From Pseudomonadota bacterium (GTDB taxonomy: Bacteria > Pseudomonadota > Gammaproteobacteria > Competibacterales > Competibacteraceae), in the NCBI GenBank assembly GCA_030917925.1, contig JAUPTV010000195.1, positions 1-44,061 on the forward strand: a stretch of 44,061 nt of DNA, read 5' to 3'. Each line of letters starts with the position of its first letter. Positions within the stretch are counted from its first letter, which is position 1. Positions 17,001 through 26,013 of the stretch are shown in pieces. A model generated the notes under the pieces. That model was given only the letters and a program-made list of their open reading frames with translations, was not told the DNA's origin and did no database searches. Position numbers and translations under genes: made by a program.

Positions 17001-20000
17001 TCAGAGGAGGAAAGCGTCAGCGCCTTGGGGATTCACTCCTAACACGGTCAGCGCTTCCATGGTCCCGGTGCTGGTGGGCAAAACCCGATCATGGAATTCG
17101 GGGCTGGCCAGGAAGCTGTCAATCACCTGATCTTCAGTCAAACGTCCGCTCTCCAGTGCGTTGAGCCAGTAAGCATAGCCACTGGCGTCGCCGGCACGGC
17201 CTAACAGGCCAAGATAAAGCATATCCAGGGTGACTTCCTGGTCCAGAGCTACGCGGTTCTCCGCCGATTCAGTGAAGCCGAGCAGCACCGAGGCCCGACT
17301 GGCGCCATTGGCCAGTTGCGTTTCCCAGTACGTTTGACCCTCGGCATCAGCGGGACGGTTAAGTACACTCTGGTAGAGGTGAGCCACAAAGGCAGCATCA
17401 TCAACGATGGCCAAATTTGCCCACTCCGGGGAAGCCAGGAAGCTCGCGGCGACATTTTCCAGGCTCATACCGTGCTGTGCCTGTTGCACCCAGTAAGCAA
17501 AGCCACAGGCATCGGGCGTGCGATCAAAGGTCGCCTGGTAGAGTCGGGCAATGGCCCCTGGCTGGCCCTGGAACTCGGCGCTGTCTAAAAACCCGCTCAC
17601 GATATCCGATTGGTCCAATACGCTGTTTTGCAGTTGGCTGGTCCAGTCAGCGAATCCCTCTGGGTCTGCTTCACGGCTCAACAAGTCGCGGTAAATCTGC
17701 GCAACGTACAAGGGTTGGGAACCAAACACATCGTTGTCTTTGATTTGTGGATTATGGCCCTTGACAGTCTCTATGGCGTCAGGCATCCCGTCACCATTGG
17801 TGTCCTGGGGCTTGTAAGGACAGCCGGGATCGGTGGGGGTGGTCACAAGATACCCCGGCCCGCCAGGATCACTGATACTGCCGTTTGCCACCCCGTCGGC
17901 ATCGAAGGGACCGCCGTCTTTAATGGCGAAGGTGACCTTGGTTTTGTTGCCCACGGTGGTGATGCTGCTGGCCAGGTTCGTCCAGACCCCGGTTTCCGGA
18001 TGCGGTTTCCAGTAGCCATTCACTTGCAGGTTGCCAGGGAGGAAGACCTGGAAGGTTTCGGTGCTGCCGGGGGCCAGGTCTTCAGCGTCAAATTTCAGCA
18101 TCTCCAAGGGCAGGGCCGGGATGCCGCCTTGGCCCGCGCCTTGGGGGCCGGGCAGGTTTTCCACCGTCACCAAGCGTACCAAATTAGTACCGCTTGGGGC
18201 GTTGCCGGTGGCCGCGAGGGTGAGGTAGGTATCGACCTCACCATCACCGTCGCTGTCGGCGGGTAGGCTGACCACATTGGCCTGGCGGGTATCGGGGATG
18301 CCGTCGCCGTTGCCATCGCCGGTGCCACTACCGCCGGAACTCGGTACCTGGGCCTCGGTTTCGGAATCGACACCGTCGTTGTCATCGTTAGTGTCAAGAT
18401 TGTCGTTGATGCCGTCGCCGTCGGTATCCAGGCCCACTTCGTCGGCGTCGTCCTGGCCGTCGTTGTCGCTGTCGGGGTCAAGGTTGTCCGGCGTGCCGTC
18501 ACCATCTGTATCGCCGGTACCTTCGTCAGTGTCGGAAATGCCGTCACCGTCGCTGTCGGTACCGGTGGGGGGTGTGGAGCCGCCACCACCCGTTGAACCA
18601 CCGCCGCCCGTTGAACCACCGCCGCCCCCCGTTCCGGGCGTCAGGTTAGTAACGCTGGTGGCGGTGAGACTGGCAGCGTCGTTGCCGACGGTATCCTGAA
18701 TCGCGTTGGCGTCGTTACCTGCAGTCGGGTCAGTATAGGCCACGGTAACCGCCGCGCCTGCCGCTACCGCTGTACCCAAGGTGAGCGTGACCGTTTTGGC
18801 GGCACCATTGACGGCCACGCCAGTCACGGTGTTGCCACTGACGGTAAAGGCTCCAGCAGCAGGGGCATGAGCAGCATCCAGATTGCTGGCGTCGGTGTAC
18901 GTCATCGTCAGGGTGGTACCGTTCACTGTCGCATAGCCAAACACCGGGCCGGTGGTATCGCCTAGGGTAGCGCTCTCATCGACGACATTAATCACATTGA
19001 CCGCTAACGCCGATTCGGCAAAAGCGCCCTGGTCGTTGGTGGCGCGCACCGTGACCTGATAGACGTTATTGATGCCTGTGTCCCCGGGATTCTCATAATC
19101 CGGGGCCGCGGCAAAGCTCAAAATGCCGGTGGTTGGATTGACGGTGAACAGGGTGCGATCTTCGTTATTGGCATCCGTATTCGGGCTGACGCTGAAGGTC
19201 ACCGGACGGTTGTTGGGGTCAGTCGCGGTCAGGGCGGTCACCAGCGTGGTGTTTTCGGCGATGTAGAAGCCGGAACCGTTGAGGATCACCGGCTGGGTGT
19301 TGGTCGGGATGTTGACATTGACCGTCACGGGTTGGGCCAGACCGCCATCACCGTCGTTCAAGGTGAAGCTGATGCCGCGCGAGGTCAGCGCGGGTGTGGT
19401 TTCGCTGTTCTGGAACTGGATAGCTTTGATCAGAGCGCTGGCGGCGGCCGGGGTGGCGTTGCTGTTGAAACTGATCACCAGGTCGCTGGTGCTGCTGCCG
19501 CCGGTGAACGTGCCAATGGTCGTTCCGCCATAGGTGACGTTGCTACCGGAGAGGCCGATTTCACCCGCTCCAGCGCCAATATTCTTGATGCTCAGAATAT
19601 CCTTCGCCGCATTGCGATTGAAGGAGACCGAGACCCGCAGGCTGCCCCCGGTGAAATCCATGGAATCCGGGTCGGCCACCAACGCATCGCTGCCCACATC
19701 CACTAACCTTGCGCCAGAATTCGCCGGATAGCTCAGAACGTCACTGCCCAGATTGGCGATGCTGGGCGCGTCGTTGACCGGGGTGCGCGTGACGTTGATC
19801 GTTGCTGGAGTCGTCGCGCTCAACACACCGTCGCTGACATTGACGGCGAAACTGTCGTTGGTCTCGCTGCCGTCATGCTGGTAGCGCACTTTGCCACTGG
19901 TCAGTTGAACGTGAGTAAAGGTGTCATTGGCGTTCACGATCTCACCGGCGTCAATTTGAGCGTTGCCGTTGGCGTCGATATAGACCGCGCTGTTGGTGAG

Positions 20001-21590
20001 AGTCGGGGCACTGGTCAGGGTGTAGACCAGGTAGGAGAGCGGTGTGTCGGTATCCGCTGCGGTGATTTGGGTTGCGGTCAGCGTGAACGAGCCGCCTTCA
20101 AGCACGGTAAAGCCCATACCGGCGATCGTGGGCGCATCGTTGGCGGTGCCGACATCGACCTTGCTGACCATGGCCAGCAAGGTGGTGTCCTGCCCACCGT
20201 TAGCGACGCCGCCCTCATCTTTGATCTCGGTCAAAGTAACTGTGCGGTTGCCCGTCGTGGGGTTAGTGCTGGTGTTCTGGTAGGCCAAGCCGTTGATGAA
20301 ACCTTGCCAACTGGCGCTGTCTGCTGTCTTGGTGAGAGTGACCGTGGCGGTCGTGCCAGTAACGCTAACCACATACCCCACAGAATTTCCGCCTGTTGTT
20401 GTTCCGCTAGTAGCGTGGGTCAGGGCAAATGCAGTCCCATCCACTACCAACTTTTCGGCGCTGCCATCTTTGAGACCAGACACCGTGAGTTTGAGTTGGG
20501 CCAGGTTTTGCCCAGCTTCCACGGGATCGGCGGCGGCTAAGGTGAACAAAGCAGAAGCCGTTCCCCCTTCGGTGAAGGTCGGATTACTGCGGGTAGCGGT
20601 CAGCGTTGGCGCATCATTTACGCCGGTGATGGTGAAGTTGAATGTGGTGGCTGGATCAGTGGTCAGCAAACCATCACCGACAGTGTAGGTAAAGCTGTCA
20701 GTAGTGGTTTCGGTGCCGTCGTGCTGGTATTTGATGCGCCCGGCGTTGACATCGGCCAGGGTGAAACTGGCGTTTGCGTCGAGCGTCTCGCCCGTATCAG
20801 CCAAGCCATTGTTATTGAGGTCGCGGAACAGGACGCCGTTTGTCGGCGCGGCAGTGACCGTAACCATGAGGCCATCGGCAGGCTGTTGGGTATCGGTTGC
20901 GGCCAAGTCTGTAGAGGTCAGCGTGGCTAGACCTGCTTCCAACAGCGTGGCGGCGTTATCGCCAGTGACCGTGGGGACGGTGTTGTTGTTCGGGTCAGTA
21001 CCGATGGTATTGCCGACATCCACTGTGGAATTGACGCCGAGCGTAGCGGTGTCCTGCCCGCTATTCAGAACGCCGCCATCGTCCTGGAGGCTGGTGAGCG
21101 TGACGACGCGCAGCCAATCCCCACCCTTGGCCGCTGCACCGGTTAAGTCCGTTGATGCCGCCACATCCGCCCCGGTAGCCTGTGCCAGCGCATTGACAAA
21201 GGCCAGGCCATCCGCACCGGCGGCCACGTCGCAACCGTAGAGCAGGATGTCGCCGCTGGTGCTGAGCGCACCGCCCAGCGTCGCCAGGTCTTGCGCGCGT
21301 TCGGTCAGGGTTTGCGTGGTGACGCTGGTGCTGCCCAGGTCGATCAAGCCCGATGACCCGTGGCCGATGATGTGAATCGCGTCCAGCCCAGTGCGCCCTT
21401 GCAGCGCGGTCATCATCTGGTTCAAGCCGTCTTGCGCCGGGTCCAGCAGCACCACCTGCGCGCCTTGCGGCACCCCGGCCAGCAGCGTGGCCAGGTCCGC
21501 CAGATCGCTGTTGACAAAATAGACCGCGTTGAGCGGGTGGATAGCCAATGGGTCACTGGCAAGCTGGTTGGTGGGGACGTTGGCTGTCAT
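17001..21590 (-). CDS. giant multidomain surface protein (DUF4347, cadherin/SwmB-like, TSP3, DUF4214)
   Basis: This encodes 1,529 residues. An N-terminal DUF4347 domain (~15-175) contains HIIGHGSSG (His77) and LLYGCDVAAG (Cys120), a His/Cys arrangement like caspase-fold peptidases. Then come several cadherin-like repeats with the recurring phrase RYQHDGSET, a SwmB-like repeat (TVNGTTLTMTYTDASNLD), a Gly/Ser linker of GGGGST units, calcium-type thrombospondin-3 repeats (DSDGDGISDTDEGTGD), and about four DUF4214 units (LYQSVLNRPADAEGQTYW). It has no Sec signal, and this layout is usual for type I-secreted adhesins, but no transporter lies in the window. The start MTANVPTN has GGAG about 7 bases upstream; the frame is open 36 codons earlier. 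Linker repeats may be strain-variable. Confidence 0.85.
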   Translation of the reverse strand: MTANVPTNQLASDPLAIHPLNAVYFVNSDLADLATLLAGVPQGAQVVLLDPAQDGLNQMMTALQGRTGLDAIHIIGHGSSGLIDLGSTSVTTQTLTERAQDLATLGGALSTSGDILLYGCDVAAGADGLAFVNALAQATGADVAASTDLTGAAAKGGDWLRVVTLTSLQDDGGVLNSGQDTATLGVNSTVDVGNTIGTDPNNNTVPTVTGDNAATLLEAGLATLTSTDLAATDTQQPADGLMVTVTAAPTNGVLFRDLNNNGLADTGETLDANASFTLADVNAGRIKYQHDGTETTTDSFTYTVGDGLLTTDPATTFNFTITGVNDAPTLTATRSNPTFTEGGTASALFTLAAADPVEAGQNLAQLKLTVSGLKDGSAEKLVVDGTAFALTHATSGTTTGGNSVGYVVSVTGTTATVTLTKTADSASWQGFINGLAYQNTSTNPTTGNRTVTLTEIKDEGGVANGGQDTTLLAMVSKVDVGTANDAPTIAGMGFTVLEGGSFTLTATQITAADTDTPLSYLVYTLTSAPTLTNSAVYIDANGNAQIDAGEIVNANDTFTHVQLTSGKVRYQHDGSETNDSFAVNVSDGVLSATTPATINVTRTPVNDAPSIANLGSDVLSYPANSGARLVDVGSDALVADPDSMDFTGGSLRVSVSFNRNAAKDILSIKNIGAGAGEIGLSGSNVTYGGTTIGTFTGGSSTSDLVISFNSNATPAAASALIKAIQFQNSETTPALTSRGISFTLNDGDGGLAQPVTVNVNIPTNTQPVILNGSGFYIAENTTLVTALTATDPNNRPVTFSVSPNTDANNEDRTLFTVNPTTGILSFAAAPDYENPGDTGINNVYQVTVRATNDQGAFAESALAVNVINVVDESATLGDTTGPVFGYATVNGTTLTMTYTDASNLDAAHAPAAGAFTVSGNTVTGVAVNGAAKTVTLTLGTAVAAGAAVTVAYTDPTAGNDANAIQDTVGNDAASLTATSVTNLTPGTGGGGGSTGGGGSTGGGGSTPPTGTDSDGDGISDTDEGTGDTDGDGTPDNLDPDSDNDGQDDADEVGLDTDGDGINDNLDTNDDNDGVDSETEAQVPSSGGSGTGDGNGDGIPDTRQANVVSLPADSDGDGEVDTYLTLAATGNAPSGTNLVRLVTVENLPGPQGAGQGGIPALPLEMLKFDAEDLAPGSTETFQVFLPGNLQVNGYWKPHPETGVWTNLASSITTVGNKTKVTFAIKDGGPFDADGVANGSISDPGGPGYLVTTPTDPGCPYKPQDTNGDGMPDAIETVKGHNPQIKDNDVFGSQPLYVAQIYRDLLSREADPEGFADWTSQLQNSVLDQSDIVSGFLDSAEFQGQPGAIARLYQATFDRTPDACGFAYWVQQAQHGMSLENVAASFLASPEWANLAIVDDAAFVAHLYQSVLNRPADAEGQTYWETQLANGASRASVLLGFTESAENRVALDQEVTLDMLYLGLLGRAGDASGYAYWLNALESGRLTEDQVIDSFLASPEFHDRVLPTSTGTMEALTVLGVNPQGADAFLL

Positions 21591-21827
21591 GCGAGTACTC
21601 CGGGCGCGGGAACGTTTGAAGTCAACATTATTTCCCTGGGGTACGGCCGAACCAACCTGCAAAATGTGACTACAGCAAACCGGTTCTGATGCGTTCAAAC
21701 ATTATGTGACGGGTTCTGACGCATTCCGATATTTGTAGCGAAGCGACCAAGGCAGGCGTGCGCCCAAGGATTGGCTCGCTAGCACCGCCTTTTATGCGGA
21801 GCACCGGGCGATGGGTGAAAACAGTAT

Positions 21828-22547
21828 TTAGTCTTCGACGACGTGGATGTTGGCGACAAAGGTGTAGCCAACACCGTGTTCGGTCAGAATCGGCGCGGTG
21901 ATGCTGGTCGCTACTTCGATCTTGCGACGGGTGCGCCGCACCAGGGTATCGAGGGCGCGCTCGGTGTTCTTATCTTTCAGGCCATAAATGGCTTCGAGCA
22001 ACATGGCGCGCTTTGCGGTACGGCCGGGTTCGCCGACCAGAGCCGTCAACAACTGGCATTCCTTGACGGCCAGTTCGACCCGTTGCGATGCCGGGCTGAC
22101 CAGGGCGCGTTGGCGCGTGACCAGGGTCCAGGTCGGCGAATGGGCAACTCTCCTCGGTAGGGGCGGTTCCACCACGGTGGCGCGGCGGCCCGCCAAACTG
22201 GCGATGGCGGCGGCCAGTTCGCACCCGTCCACCGGCTTGCCGAGAAACAGGTCAGCACCGACCCGGTAGCACTCGATGCGGGTGTCAAGCGTATCGTGCG
22301 CGGTGATGACGATGATGAGGCAGTCAGTATTGCGCCGCAGGTAGCTGACCAGGATCGTGCCATCTTCGTCCGGCAGACCGAGATTGATGATGGCAACGGC
22401 AAACTTGTGTTCGCCCAGTAGGCGGTACAGCGACAAGCCATCGCCTACCGCGACGACTAAGAAACCGACGAGTGTAAGATAGCTGGCAAGGCTGTCTCGC
22501 AATAGCGTGTCGTCTTCGACAAGTACGATTTGGATGGGGAGGCTCAT
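21828..22547 (-). CDS. OmpR-like response regulator lacking the phospho-acceptor Asp
   Basis: This encodes 239 residues, close to the protein at 22674 (both have LRRNTDCLIIVITA, RIECYRVGADLF and a final HVVED/VVVED). The receiver has VEDD and GKPV, but position 55 is Asn (IINLGLPDEDG, codon AAT) where the paralogue has Asp. The C-terminal winged helix (ALDTLVRRTRRKIEVAT, LTEHGVGYTFVA) looks complete. It may act without phosphorylation or be tuned by its paralogue, which is inference. The start MSLPIQIVLVEDD aligns with the paralogue; the frame is open 28 codons further by TTG. No strong ribosome site is visible. Confidence 0.85.
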   Translation of the reverse strand: MSLPIQIVLVEDDTLLRDSLASYLTLVGFLVVAVGDGLSLYRLLGEHKFAVAIINLGLPDEDGTILVSYLRRNTDCLIIVITAHDTLDTRIECYRVGADLFLGKPVDGCELAAAIASLAGRRATVVEPPLPRRVAHSPTWTLVTRQRALVSPASQRVELAVKECQLLTALVGEPGRTAKRAMLLEAIYGLKDKNTERALDTLVRRTRRKIEVATSITAPILTEHGVGYTFVANIHVVED

Positions 22548-22673
22548 GGGCGGGGCGATGTGTAAATTGTGCCGGTGCGGTTCAGCGAAGGACACATTGT
22601 TGGTTTTCCGCCCGGCCGGGGCAACCTGCAAAATCAGACAGAATCAAACGTGATCTGACATTGTGTTGCCCGC

Positions 22674-23435
22674 TCAGTCTTCAACAACGACGCACGCCGT
22701 AAACAGGTAACCGACGCTGTGTTCGGTGAGAATGGGCGCAGGGCTGCCGGTTGCGGCTTCGATAGTGTGTCGGGTGCGACGCACCAGCGAGTCGAGGGCG
22801 CGATTGGCACTTTCGTCCTGCCGCTGGTAGAGTGCTTCGAGTAGCTTGTGGCGCGCCACGGTGCCCGCCGGTGAGGCGGTCAGTAGGGCCAACAGGTGCG
22901 CCTCTTTGGCGGTGAGTGCTATGCGCTTGGCTGTAGGGCTGGTCAGGATGCGTTGCCGCAGCGCGAACGTCCAGGCGGCTGGGATGACTGCTTTAGGCGC
23001 TGGCGCTTCGGTTGGCAGGCCTGCGGCGGCGGGTTGTGGCAGTGCTACTGGTGTGGCATGCGGTGTGGCGTGGCGTGCAACCAGGCTGGTAATAGCGGCG
23101 ACCAGTTCCCGCCCCTCAACGGGCTTGCCAAAAAACAGGTCGGCACCGACGCGGTAGCACTCGATGCGGCTGTCCAGCGTGTCGCGCGCGGTGATGACGA
23201 TGATGAGGCAGTCGGTATTGCGCCGCAGGTAGTCGACGAGGACTTCGCCCGCCTGGTCGGGCAGCCCCAGATCGACCACAGCCACGTCGAAGCGGTGTAC
23301 GGCGAGTTCGCTGTAGAACGAGAGGCAATCGCCGACAGCCGTGGTGGGAAAACCGACAAGCTTCAGATAGCAGGCAAGACTGTCGCGCAATAACGGGTCG
23401 TCTTCGACGATCACGACGTGGATGGAGGCGATCAT
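22674..23435 (-). CDS. OmpR-like response regulator, partner of the broken 7TM kinase
   Basis: This encodes 253 residues. The receiver domain has VEDD, phospho-acceptor Asp55 (VVDLGLPDQAG), ITAR and GKPV. An Ala/Pro-rich linker (~125-150) leads to a winged helix (ALDSLVRRTRHTIEAAT, ILTEHSVGYLF). The start ATG overlaps the ancestral stop of the sensor kinase as ATGA, so kinase and regulator were translated as a coupled pair. With the kinase broken, this regulator has lost its likely cognate input unless another kinase in the cell serves it. Confidence 0.9.
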   Translation of the reverse strand: MIASIHVVIVEDDPLLRDSLACYLKLVGFPTTAVGDCLSFYSELAVHRFDVAVVDLGLPDQAGEVLVDYLRRNTDCLIIVITARDTLDSRIECYRVGADLFFGKPVEGRELVAAITSLVARHATPHATPVALPQPAAAGLPTEAPAPKAVIPAAWTFALRQRILTSPTAKRIALTAKEAHLLALLTASPAGTVARHKLLEALYQRQDESANRALDSLVRRTRHTIEAATGSPAPILTEHSVGYLFTACVVVED

Positions 23436-24843
23436 CCCCGCTTCTCCGCCAAGTAACGCGACAGGTGCAGGGTGATTTCGAAGCGGTCGAGCGCGTCAAG
23501 CCGGATGGTCGTCGTGCCGCCCATGTCTTCGACAAGCTTTTTGACGATATCGCTTTTCCCGGTGAAAGCCGGATTTCCGGATTCCCCTCCTTGGCAAAGG
23601 AGGGGTGGCGCGTTAGCGCCGGGGTGGTTCGGGAAGTCCGCTGATCAGCCGGAAAGGCAATATACAGGCCCATGCCAATGCCGTCCGCACCGTGGCTGTT
23701 GGCCCCACGCACATTCTTTTCCAGCAGGCGTTGTGGACTCTGACCCGGCGAAGCAGCACAGTGGTTAGCGATGGCAATGGCCACCCCCTCGGCAAGTGCT
23801 GCGATGCGCACATCAATAACGCTGTCAGGCCGCGCGTATTTTTTGACGTTGTCGAGCAGGTTGCGCAAGACGGTTTTCAGGAATTCGGGGTCAGCCGTGA
23901 CGCACACAGAATCATCTTCACAGTCGAAAGCATAGCGGTGGTAGCCAGCATTCATGATGAAGTTCGCCTCGGCAACCAATGTGCGCAGCAACAAGGCGGG
24001 CGCCAGCCGTTCGACGCGGACACTACGATGCCCACCCCAGTCATCAACATTCTGAGAACGATTGAAAATATGACCAAGGCGCTTGACAGCGATGACCATG
24101 CTGGCCAGGCTTTTCTGGCGTTGAGCTTCGTCATTGCTAAGGCCAAGGATGTCGAGGTTGGTACTCAGGATGGTGAGTGGCGTGCGATATTCGTGGGCGA
24201 TGAGGTCGATGAACCGGCCCTTGCGTTCGTGCAATTGCTTTTCACGCTGAACGTCTTGGGCAGCGCGCTGGGTGTTTTCCAGTGCCTGGCGATGGGACTC
24301 GCGCAGTGCGCGGTGGCGCTCGCTCAGCACCAGATGCAGTGCAATGACGAAGCCCAGGGTGGTGACCTGCAGGTTGTACTGCAAGGCGTAAAAGGTCGAA
24401 TAAATGCCCAAGACGTTCAATATGGCGATCAAAAAACCGATCATGCTAAACAAGTTGGCGATGAACAACAGGCCGCTGCCAGCGTCCTTGACGCGCCAGA
24501 GGAGGAACGTGCGCCAAAAGCCGACACCCATCATCAGTAAGATAAAGTTGAAAATCAACGGTGCAACCACGGTGAAATGACCCGTGAACCAACTGATGCA
24601 GCATCCGAGGGCCACCACGATGCCAAACCGATAGGTGTTGAGTAACAAACGCTCAGCCGGTGTGACCTGAAACAGACGAGGATAGAAGGCAAACGAGGCA
24701 GCGATGACCAGAAACGACATCAGTCTGCCCAGGGCATCGGTGAAGGCCGGGCGGTCTGGAATCAGGTATTGCGCAGCGAAACCCCCGTTGCAGATCAAGG
24801 ACACCCAAATGCTGGCGACAAAGACCAAAAACCACCGCAGCAA
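23432..24843 (-). pseudogene. kinase portion of a 7TM sensor histidine kinase, disrupted by a palindromic element
   Basis: Continues in the same frame from the fragment at 24856 after an in-frame TGA. It holds the remaining helices of a 7TMR-DISM sensor (IWVSLICNGGFAAQYL, FGIVVALGCCISWF, LIFNFILLMMGVGF), then HisKA (DLIAHEYRTPLTIL) and HATPase (LKTVLRNLLDNVKKYA, GIGMGLYI). There the 111-bp element plus a duplicated TA (113 bp) shifts the frame. The open frame then runs on to 23116 as nonsense over the regulator gene. The true tail, VKKLVEDMGG to the stop at 23432-23434, follows in another frame. The hybrid lacks the end of the ATP-binding domain and is probably inactive. Confidence 0.85.
23550..23660. 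mobile_element. MITE-like palindromic element, copy 2, inside the kinase gene
   Basis: 111 bp, inverted relative to copy 1 and nearly identical to it. It is flanked by TA at 23548-23549 and 23661-23662. Taking out the element and one TA joins CTGTA to TATCGTC, which reads GLYIVKKLVEDMGG, the expected G-box of a histidine kinase. This is strong evidence for insertion into a TA target with TA duplication. TA duplication is typical of elements moved by IS630/Tc1-mariner transposases; no such transposase is in the window. Confidence 0.9.
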
Positions 24844-24855
24844 GGGGTCGTGCAG

Positions 24856-25452
24856 TCAGAGACCGGAAATTAAGTTCAGCGCCATGATGGCCAGCAGCAC
24901 GCCGAGAATGCCAATCAGCAAGCCGTAATCCAGCGCCATGGCCGCATGAAAGTGGTCTGGTGCCCATAGGCGCGGCACAAGAATTGAGGTGCTTCTGGTC
25001 TGTAGGCGCAGGTAGTAGATGCGTGGTGTCTCGTCTGGCGTATGTAGCTTGAAAATGAAACCCCGGTAGTCCACCTCGCGTGTGCTGAAGGGCAATTGGT
25101 CGCCGGCGCGGCGCTCCAGAAAAGTGCCGGGGTGCAGCGGGTCAGGCTCATACAAGCGCAGGTCGTCCACATACGGAGGCAGGAGGTCGAGCCACCATTC
25201 GCCCGCTGGTGCCACGACGGTGAAGCGCAGCCAATGCACATTGCGCGTGTAACCGGCTGCCAAGCCACTAGGGATAGGCTTGAAGCGCTGATCAGCGGCA
25301 CTGGCAACGGCAGAGATATCCATGTCGCCTTGCGGATCAACCAGCACGGCCAGATCGCGCAAGACGGGGACATCTGTAGCCATGGCCTGACCGCCAATCA
25401 GGATGGCGGTGAAAAGCAGCAGTAGGCGCGAGAAAGAGACGAAGCCGGACAT
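24856..25452 (-). pseudogene. sensor (7TMR-DISMED2) fragment of the split 7TM histidine kinase
   Basis: 198 residues before a TGA at 24856-24858. A signal peptide (LLLLFTAILIGGQAMA) precedes a DISMED2-like extracellular carbohydrate/ligand-binding domain (WLRFTVVAPAGEWWLDLLPP, YYLRLQTRSTSILVPRLW) and the first membrane helix (YGLLIGILGVLLAIMALNLI). The same frame resumes at once after the TGA with LHDPLLRWFLVF. A single base change (for example TGG or CGA to TGA) is therefore enough to explain the split. The upstream part alone could still make a one-helix periplasmic protein. Confidence 0.8.
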
Positions 25453-25519
25453 GGGTGAAGTCTATCTGTGTGGATTGGGCGTGGTTCAAAACCGGGTGAT
25501 CAACCGCATGCGAATAGTC

Positions 25520-25717
25520 CTTTGACATCCTACCGACCCTAAAGAACAGGGGATTCCCCTGTAGAGGGTATGATGCCCCATACCGAGAACACTGAATGTT
25601 CTCTGCTCTCCCCCATAGGACAAGCCCTATGGGTGGCACAACCCACCGGCAACAGGTGGGCCGAAACTGAATGCTTTTGAACACGATCAAGGTTTTACCT
25701 GCTCATCTTTTGAGCAG
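25520..25717 (-). ncRNA. six-hairpin structured RNA-like element, possible TnpB guide-RNA (omega RNA) remnant
   Basis: Six hairpins stand in a row: 25546-25562 (ACAGGGG stem), 25567-25584 (GGTATG), 25585-25603 (GAGAACA), 25612-25633 (CCCATAGG), 25642-25660 (CCCACC) and 25699-25717 (CTGCTCA). All stems are perfect, with loops of 3-7 bases. On the minus strand the array ends in GGTAGGATGTCAAA, which resembles the right ends of IS200/IS605-type elements, where the TnpB guide RNA scaffold stops just before the guide. No tnpB gene is present. The family assignment is a memory-based inference; the hairpins themselves are plain in the sequence. The frame across it (to 25690) is not convincing as protein. 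Confidence 0.5.
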
Positions 25718-25930
25718 AACCACAGACCTTAAATTGCCAAAGAGCGAACTATGGTCGGTGGCGTAATCGCGATGGCCGACATAACCACTATGGCAGAACA
25801 GTAGGCGAACTTCGTTCGCCGCGCTGTCGGCAACCACTTCAATCGGGCGTTTCGGCGCAAATTCGGTCATCCGCCGGGGCAGTTGCGCAAGGAGCAGCGG
25901 ACCGGGTTGGGTTAGGTGAGGGCGGACCAT
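25703..25930 (-). CDS. small hypothetical protein or gene remnant
   Basis: 75 residues with ATG after a GGGGG stretch. The middle (APKRPIEVVADSAANEVRLL, HSGYVGHRDYATDHSSLFG) has coding-like codon use, but I recognise no family. Its end runs into the hairpin array, and it contains a further perfect hairpin (GGCGAAC/GTTCGCC, 25803-25819). It could be the truncated end of a gene cut by the structured element. It is divergent from the AAA gene at 26014. Confidence 0.3.
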   Translation of the reverse strand: MVRPHLTQPGPLLLAQLPRRMTEFAPKRPIEVVADSAANEVRLLFCHSGYVGHRDYATDHSSLFGNLRSVVLLKR

Positions 25931-26013
25931 TTTCCCCCCGCCGGGCGGCGGCTGGCAAGTCGATCCCGTGCTATCTTCGTCAACAAATCCACGTCATCAG
26001 GAGCGGCGATCCC

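Noticed and set aside
23116-23431. C-terminal Arg-rich extension of the 7TM kinase frame
   Set aside because: It is a frame-shifted reading of the element, the true kinase tail and the regulator gene, not a real domain.
24856-24858. TGA read as selenocysteine or another recoding in the 7TM kinase
   Set aside because: The codon sits at a membrane boundary with no catalytic role, no SECIS-like hairpin stands out after it, and TGA ends many other genes here. A simple nonsense mutation fits better.
25337-25690. 117-residue frame across the hairpin array
   Set aside because: It reads through inverted repeats and into the sensor fragment, so it is more likely RNA structure than protein. Kept only as part of the structured element.
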